NCBI GenBank assembly: GCA_002448875.1
Contig: DKAS01000215.1
Location: forward strand, 25,044 to 33,833
Direction: 5' to 3'
Source of the DNA: Proteobacteria bacterium UBA6920
GTDB taxonomy: Bacteria; Pseudomonadota; Gammaproteobacteria; SG8-11
Length of the DNA: 8,790 bases
A program made the translations under genes and the position numbers. Below the pieces are notes generated by a model that had not been told where the DNA came from, ran no database searches, and worked only from the letters and a program-made list of their open reading frames with translations. Positions 5,702 through 8,790 of the stretch are shown here, one piece after another. How positions within the stretch are numbered: the first letter of the stretch is position 1; each line of letters begins with the position of its first letter.

Positions 5702-6837
5702 TGGCGCTCCGCGGCGGCAAAAAAATCCGTCATGGCGGGCACGAACTGGCCTTCGTCGACCAGAAACGCGTCGTGGCCATGTTGCGAATTCACCGCGACG
5801 AAGCGCGTTGCCTTGCCGGCACGCCCCAATTGCAGGGCCAGATCGCGCTGTTGCTCCAGGGGGAACAGGATATCGCTGTCCACGCCCATGATCAGGCTGC
5901 GGCGCGCGCCGATCCGCGCCAGCCCGGCCGCCTGGGTGCCGCCATGATCCGCCACGTTGAACAAATCCATGGCCCGCGACAGATAGAGATAGGAATTGGC
6001 ATCGAACTGGCCGACGAATTTGCGCGCGTTGTAATCGAGATAAGACTGCACCTGAAACTCCAGGCCGAAGCCGCCCACCGGCGGTGGCGGCGGATCGTTG
6101 AGGGTCTGACGCCCGAAACGCCGATCCCAGTCCGAGGTCGCGCGGTAGGACAGCAAACCCAGCTTGCGCGCCAGCAACATGCCCAGAGCCGGACCCGCGT
6201 CGGCAGCATACTGCCCGCCCTGCCACTCCGGATCGCTGGTGACCAACTCGCGCTGCAGGCTGCGCATGGCGATGGCAAAGCCATTGGCGGCGGCCGCGGC
6301 GGAAATGCTCACCAGCCCCTGCACCTGTTCGCCATACAGTATCGCGTAGGCCAGCGCCGCCATGCCTCCCAGGGACGCCCCGACCACGCTCAACCGCCGC
6401 ACACCCAGGGCGGTAACCACGCCGTGGGCGGTGCTGGCGATATCCTCCATGCTGATTGCGGGGAATGAAATTCCGTAAGCCCTGCCGGTCAGGGGGTTGA
6501 TGGAGGACGGCCCGGTGCTGCCGAAACAGCCCCCCAGGGAGTTGACGCATATAATATAGTAACGCTGGGTATCCAAGGGTTTGCCGGGACCCACCATGTA
6601 TTCCCACCAGCCCGGACTGGGATCCGCCGGCGCCGACGCCGCATGGGCTCCCGGCGACAGGCCGGTAAACAGCAGAATGCCGTTATCCTGTTGTTTGTTG
6701 AGTTGTCCCCAGGTTTCGTAGGCGATGGTCACCGACGGCAACACCCCGCCGCGGTACAGCGTGACCGGGCCGGGCAAGGTCATGGCCTTGAGATTACGTC
6801 CCCGCAACTGGCTGAGATCAAGATCGGGCGCGCTCAT
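5698..6837 (-). CDS. metX: MetX-family amino-acid O-acyltransferase; probably serine/homoserine O-succinyltransferase type
   Basis: This 379-residue alpha/beta-hydrolase-fold enzyme moves an acyl group from acyl-CoA to the hydroxyl of homoserine or serine, the activating step before sulfur is added in methionine or cysteine synthesis; it is cytoplasmic. The catalytic triad is visible: nucleophile S155 in VVGASLGGM, D322 in SDILFPLEQQ, and H355 in GHDAFL. The oxyanion/substrate loop reads NSLGGCFGSTGPSS (99-112). Length is normal for the family. Several segments (SPGAHAAS at 61-68, PGWWEYMVGPGKP, GLEFQVQSYLDY, DHGGT) recall from memory the Xanthomonas-type L-serine O-succinyltransferase branch rather than the Pseudomonas homoserine enzyme, whose loop reads SGHHHAAG. 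Acyl and amino-acid specificity cannot be settled by reading. Residues 249-253 are five prolines in a row (6079-6093), which usually makes translation depend on EF-P. The ATG at 6837 has only a weak ribosome site (GAAAGA). The stop overlaps the Rieske start by 4 nt. No clear promoter is seen in the 92 bp upstream. Confidence 0.94.
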   Translation of the reverse strand: MSAPDLDLSQLRGRNLKAMTLPGPVTLYRGGVLPSVTIAYETWGQLNKQQDNGILLFTGLSPGAHAASAPADPSPGWWEYMVGPGKPLDTQRYYIICVNSLGGCFGSTGPSSINPLTGRAYGISFPAISMEDIASTAHGVVTALGVRRLSVVGASLGGMAALAYAILYGEQVQGLVSISAAAAANGFAIAMRSLQRELVTSDPEWQGGQYAADAGPALGMLLARKLGLLSYRATSDWDRRFGRQTLNDPPPPPVGGFGLEFQVQSYLDYNARKFVGQFDANSYLYLSRAMDLFNVADHGGTQAAGLARIGARRSLIMGVDSDILFPLEQQRDLALQLGRAGKATRFVAVNSQHGHDAFLVDEGQFVPAMTDFFAAAERQ

Positions 6838-6929
6838 AGTCTTTCAATCCTGGGCCTGTGGATATCCCTGAACTTCGTGCATCCGCCATTCTGGCAGAGC
6901 CGGGGGTAAAAGTGTAGCTCGGGTGGCCG

Positions 6930-7832
6930 TCAGGACCGGCCCAGCCACGCCGCACCGCGCACGCCGCTGCTGTCGCCATAGCGGGCCGGCAGCAGACGGG
7001 TCTGCACGCTGTCGGAAAATATGTATTTTTCCCAGCGTCGCGGCACCTCGTTATACAACTCGGTGATATTTGACATGCCACCGCCCAGCACGATGACATC
7101 GGGATCCAGCAGATTGATCACCTGCGCCAGGGACTTGGCCAACCGTTCCAGGTAGCGTTCCAGGCTGCCGCGGCAGGCGGGGTCACCGGCACGGGCGCTG
7201 CTGACGATATCGCGCGGGGTCAGCGCCGCGCTGTGACACCGGTTGTGCCCGGCGGCGAATCCGGGGCCGGAGAGAAAGGTTTCGATGCAGCCGGACTTGC
7301 CACAGTAACAGGCCGCGCCCGGTCGCTCCTCATCGTCGGGCCAGGGCAAGGGATTGTGCCCCCACTCACCGGCCACATGATTGCGGCCCAGCAGGACCTG
7401 GCCATTGACCACCACGCCGCCGCCGATGCCGGTACCGAGGATAACGGCGAACACCACCGCAGCGCCGGCGCCGGCGCCATCGGTCGCTTCGGACAAGGCC
7501 AGGCAATTGGCATCGTTGGCCAGTCGCACCGGGCGCTGCAATAAACGTTGCAGATCCTGCGGCAGCGCTTGGCCGTTGAGGCAGACGGAATTGCAGTTGC
7601 GCATCAGGCCGCTTTTGGCCGACGGTGATCCCGGCGTGCCTATGCCCACCGACGCACCGCCACCCAGACGTTGTTCCGTCGCCAGCACCAGATCGACCAC
7701 CGCCTGCACGGTACCCGCATAGTCCCCCTGCGGTGTGGCCACGCGATGTTGCCAGCGCACCGTGCCGTCCTCCGCCAACGCTATTACCTCAATTTTTGTA
7801 CCACCCAGATCCACACCGATACGATAACTCAC
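6930..7832 (-). CDS. mak: ROK-family fructokinase (Mak-like)
   Basis: This 300-residue cytoplasmic sugar kinase transfers phosphate from ATP to a hexose, most likely fructose. The N-terminal phosphate loop is GVDLGGTKIE (6-15). The catalytic base is D107 in RLANDANCLALSEA, followed by the glycine-rich ILGTGIGGG. The ROK zinc site is H159 (GEWGHNPLPW) with C175, C177 and C182 in CYCGKSGCIETF. The pattern GEWGHNPLPW, CYCGK-GCIETF, NLLDPDVIVLGGGMSN and GDSSGVRGAAWL closely follows E. coli Mak (YajF), about 302 residues, as I recall it. The GTG start at 7832 is chosen because it gives the family length, begins right before YRIGVDLGG, and has GGAG 8 nt upstream. The open frame further upstream to 7934 adds a Pro/Arg-rich stretch foreign to the family. 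It is divergent from hypC and 92 bp upstream of metX. Glucose or N-acetylglucosamine as substrate is less likely but not excluded. Confidence 0.92.
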   Translation of the reverse strand: MSYRIGVDLGGTKIEVIALAEDGTVRWQHRVATPQGDYAGTVQAVVDLVLATEQRLGGGASVGIGTPGSPSAKSGLMRNCNSVCLNGQALPQDLQRLLQRPVRLANDANCLALSEATDGAGAGAAVVFAVILGTGIGGGVVVNGQVLLGRNHVAGEWGHNPLPWPDDEERPGAACYCGKSGCIETFLSGPGFAAGHNRCHSAALTPRDIVSSARAGDPACRGSLERYLERLAKSLAQVINLLDPDVIVLGGGMSNITELYNEVPRRWEKYIFSDSVQTRLLPARYGDSSGVRGAAWLGRS

Positions 7833-7929
7833 AGCCGCCACTCCCGTTGTCTGCCGCCCGCCCACCGTTCCGCGCTGGCGCGCGTGGGGCAAACGCCGTA
7901 TAACTACTGATAAAGCACGCGCAAGGTCT

Positions 7930-7959
7930 TTCATACACTAACAAAATTCGCTCTGGCAA
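7930..7959 (-). promoter_or_regulatory. Weak candidate promoter for mak
   Basis: On the minus strand, TTGCCA (7959-7954; 5 of 6 matches) and TATGAA (7935-7930; 4 of 6) are 18 bp apart. Transcription would begin near 7923, about 90 nt before the GTG start. The -10 box is poor, so this is only the best candidate in the 164-bp divergent region. I found no equally good sigma70 site for hypC on the plus strand. Confidence 0.3.
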
Positions 7960-7996
7960 GGACCGTGGAACAATTCGAGGCCAAGAGGAGGGTGGC

Positions 7997-8239
7997 ATGT
8001 GTCTGGGCATCCCGATGCAGATCATTGCCATCGAAGGCATGATTGCCCGCTGCGTCGCGCGCGGCGTATACCGCGAAGTCAATCTATATCTGGTGCAGGA
8101 CGCGGCATTGGCCGCGGGTGATTTCGTTCTGGTGCACGTGGGATACGCTTTGCAGAAAGTCGACGCCGCCTATGCCCGCAGCGCCTCGCAGTTGCTGGCC
8201 GACGCGCAACCCGCCACACGGACCGACGACCATGCATGA
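7997..8239 (+). CDS. hypC: Hydrogenase maturation chaperone HypC
   Basis: This 80-residue protein begins MCLGIPMQI, the HypC/HupF signature; the Cys2 left exposed after loss of the initiator Met binds the Fe(CN)2CO fragment together with HypD and hands it to the hydrogenase large-subunit precursor. The rest (VYREVNLYLVQD, GDFVLVHVGYALQKVD) matches the small beta-barrel and the C-terminal helix of the family, and length is normal (about 75-95 residues). AGGAGG (7986-7991) lies 5 nt before the ATG, a strong ribosome site. It is the first plus-strand gene in the window and overlaps hypA by 8 nt, so the two are translationally coupled. A promoter is expected in the 164 bp shared with mak but is not clearly seen. 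A HybG/HupF-type specialised paralogue cannot be excluded, though the position next to hypA and hypB favours HypC. Confidence 0.95.
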   Translation: MCLGIPMQIIAIEGMIARCVARGVYREVNLYLVQDAALAAGDFVLVHVGYALQKVDAAYARSASQLLADAQPATRTDDHA

Positions 8240-8576
8240 GCTGTCTGTCTGTCAGGGCCTGCTGGCGCAAGTGCGGCGTATCGCCGCCGAACATAACGCC
8301 CCGGCAGTGGCCAGTATTCATGTGGAAGTCGGGCCGCTATCGGGGGTGGTGCCGGAATTGCTGCAAACCGCCTTCGATGTCGCCAGTCGGGACAGTATCG
8401 CCGCCGGTGCGCGCCTGGAAATCAGCACACCGCCGGTGCGCGTGCTGTGCCAGGCCTGCGGCGAGCAAACCGACAGCCAGGCCAATCAATTAGTGTGCGG
8501 CGCCTGTGGCGCCTGGCAAACACGCCTGCTGACCGGCAATGAGCTGCGTCTGCAACGGGTAATGCTTAGTTACTGA
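8232..8576 (+). CDS. hypA: Hydrogenase nickel-insertion protein HypA
   Basis: This 114-residue protein, of normal family length, helps load nickel into the large subunit of [NiFe] hydrogenases with HypB. It starts MHELSVCQGLL; the N-terminal amine, H2 and neighbouring residues form the nickel site. A structural zinc site is made by two CxxC pairs: C73/C76 in LCQACG and C89/C92 in VCGACG. The segment VEVGPLSGVVPELLQTAFD is the conserved core of the family. The start at 8232 is fixed by the invariant MHE; the ATG lies inside the last codons of hypC (ATGCATGA overlap), so translation is coupled. A longer in-frame start at 8043 would run through hypC in another frame and is rejected. HypB begins 93 bp downstream. 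Confidence 0.97.
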   Translation: MHELSVCQGLLAQVRRIAAEHNAPAVASIHVEVGPLSGVVPELLQTAFDVASRDSIAAGARLEISTPPVRVLCQACGEQTDSQANQLVCGACGAWQTRLLTGNELRLQRVMLSY

Positions 8577-8615
8577 GACCTACATCAATAGAACCACCGG
8601 CATGCCCCACTGCGT

Positions 8616-8646
8616 CCCGCCCCTGCCAGAGGCGGCACCGGGCGGG
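8616..8646 (+). promoter_or_regulatory. GC-rich hairpin between hypA and hypB
   Basis: CCCGCCC (8616-8622) pairs with GGGCGGG (8640-8646), and inside it TGCC (8624-8627) pairs with GGCA (8634-8637) around a 6-nt loop. No T run follows, so it is not an intrinsic terminator. It ends about 10 nt before the hypB ribosome site and could act as an mRNA-stability or processing element that sets hypA/hypB ratios; this role is inferred. Confidence 0.5.
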
Positions 8647-8669
8647 GGTGGTCAAAGAGGAGAACACCT

Positions 8670-8790
8670 ATGTGTGAAAGCTGCGGCTGTAGTCAGCGCC
8701 TGGCGCCGCCGCCCACTCCCGCGCACAACATCAGCGTGGACGTCCATCAAGACCTGCTGGCCGCCAATGATGCGGTTGCCGAACGCAATC
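8670..8790 (+). CDS. hypB: Hydrogenase nickel-incorporation GTPase HypB, N-terminal part (3' end outside window)
   Basis: Only the first 40 codons are in the window. The protein begins MCESCGC, the high-affinity N-terminal nickel motif (CxxCGC) known from E. coli HypB, and continues to SVDVHQDLLAANDAVAERN, the conserved helix (LLxxNDxxAxxN) that leads into the SIMIBI-class G domain. The nickel-storage histidine stretch found in some HypB proteins is absent: only H19 and H26 occur before that helix. AGGAG (8658-8662) lies 7 nt before the ATG, a good ribosome site. HypB hydrolyses GTP to drive nickel transfer with HypA. The gene probably continues the hypC-hypA transcript, with a hairpin in the 93-bp gap. 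Walker A and the other G motifs are beyond the edge. Confidence 0.95.
   Translation, partial: MCESCGCSQRLAPPPTPAHNISVDVHQDLLAANDAVAERN

Noticed and set aside
5372..6607. A 411-codon minus-strand frame spanning the Rieske gene and most of metX
   Set aside because: Upstream of 5701 it is metX read in the wrong frame; only the last 109 codons make a Rieske domain, and GTG 5701 has its own ribosome site. It is not a fusion protein.
7876..7891. A sigma54-like -24/-12 element (GG and GC 10 bp apart) upstream of hypC
   Set aside because: TGGCGC then GGGCA keeps the GG/GC spacing, but the -12 TT is replaced by GG in a very GC-rich stretch, so chance is likely. Known sigma54 control of some hyp operons is the only support.

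Overview
The window is GC-rich, densely coded DNA whose gene content and protein similarities point to a gammaproteobacterium; I cannot name the genus. Most genes lie on the minus strand. The only plus-strand genes are the [NiFe]-hydrogenase maturation genes at the right end. No tRNA, rRNA, CRISPR array, insertion sequence or phage gene is visible.

Layout from left to right. (1) 1-1816, minus: the N-terminal ~605 codons of a large SNF2-family helicase with a SWIM zinc finger, cut by the left edge just before the expected ATPase core. (2) 1941-2581, minus: a self-contained unit made of a near-consensus sigma70-type promoter, a ~160-nt leader with a hairpin next to the ribosome binding site, a gene for a 129-residue secreted protein of unknown function, and a strong intrinsic terminator. 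(3) 2712-6837, minus: three tightly packed genes. In transcription order they are a MetX-family acyltransferase (probably of the serine/homoserine O-succinyltransferase type), a 109-residue Rieske [2Fe-2S] protein whose GTG start overlaps the metX stop, and, 17 nt further on, an 880-residue exported protein. That last protein has 14 Asp-box propeller repeats, two PKD/Ig-like domains and a C-terminal tail resembling a sorting signal. (4) 6930-7832, minus: a Mak-type ROK fructokinase, 92 nt upstream of metX. (5) 7997-8790, plus: hypC, hypA and the start of hypB, read divergently from mak.

How the genes fit together. The hyp genes are accessory factors that build the NiFe(CN)2CO centre: HypC carries the iron fragment, and HypA and HypB deliver nickel. 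They imply a [NiFe] hydrogenase elsewhere in the genome. The metX-Rieske overlap suggests translational coupling of an O-acyl-amino-acid enzyme with a small electron carrier. The link from these to the secreted repeat protein is only physical. I found no clearly new multi-gene system. The least explained items are the 129-residue secreted protein with its structured leader, the 14-repeat exported protein, and the MetX/Rieske pairing.
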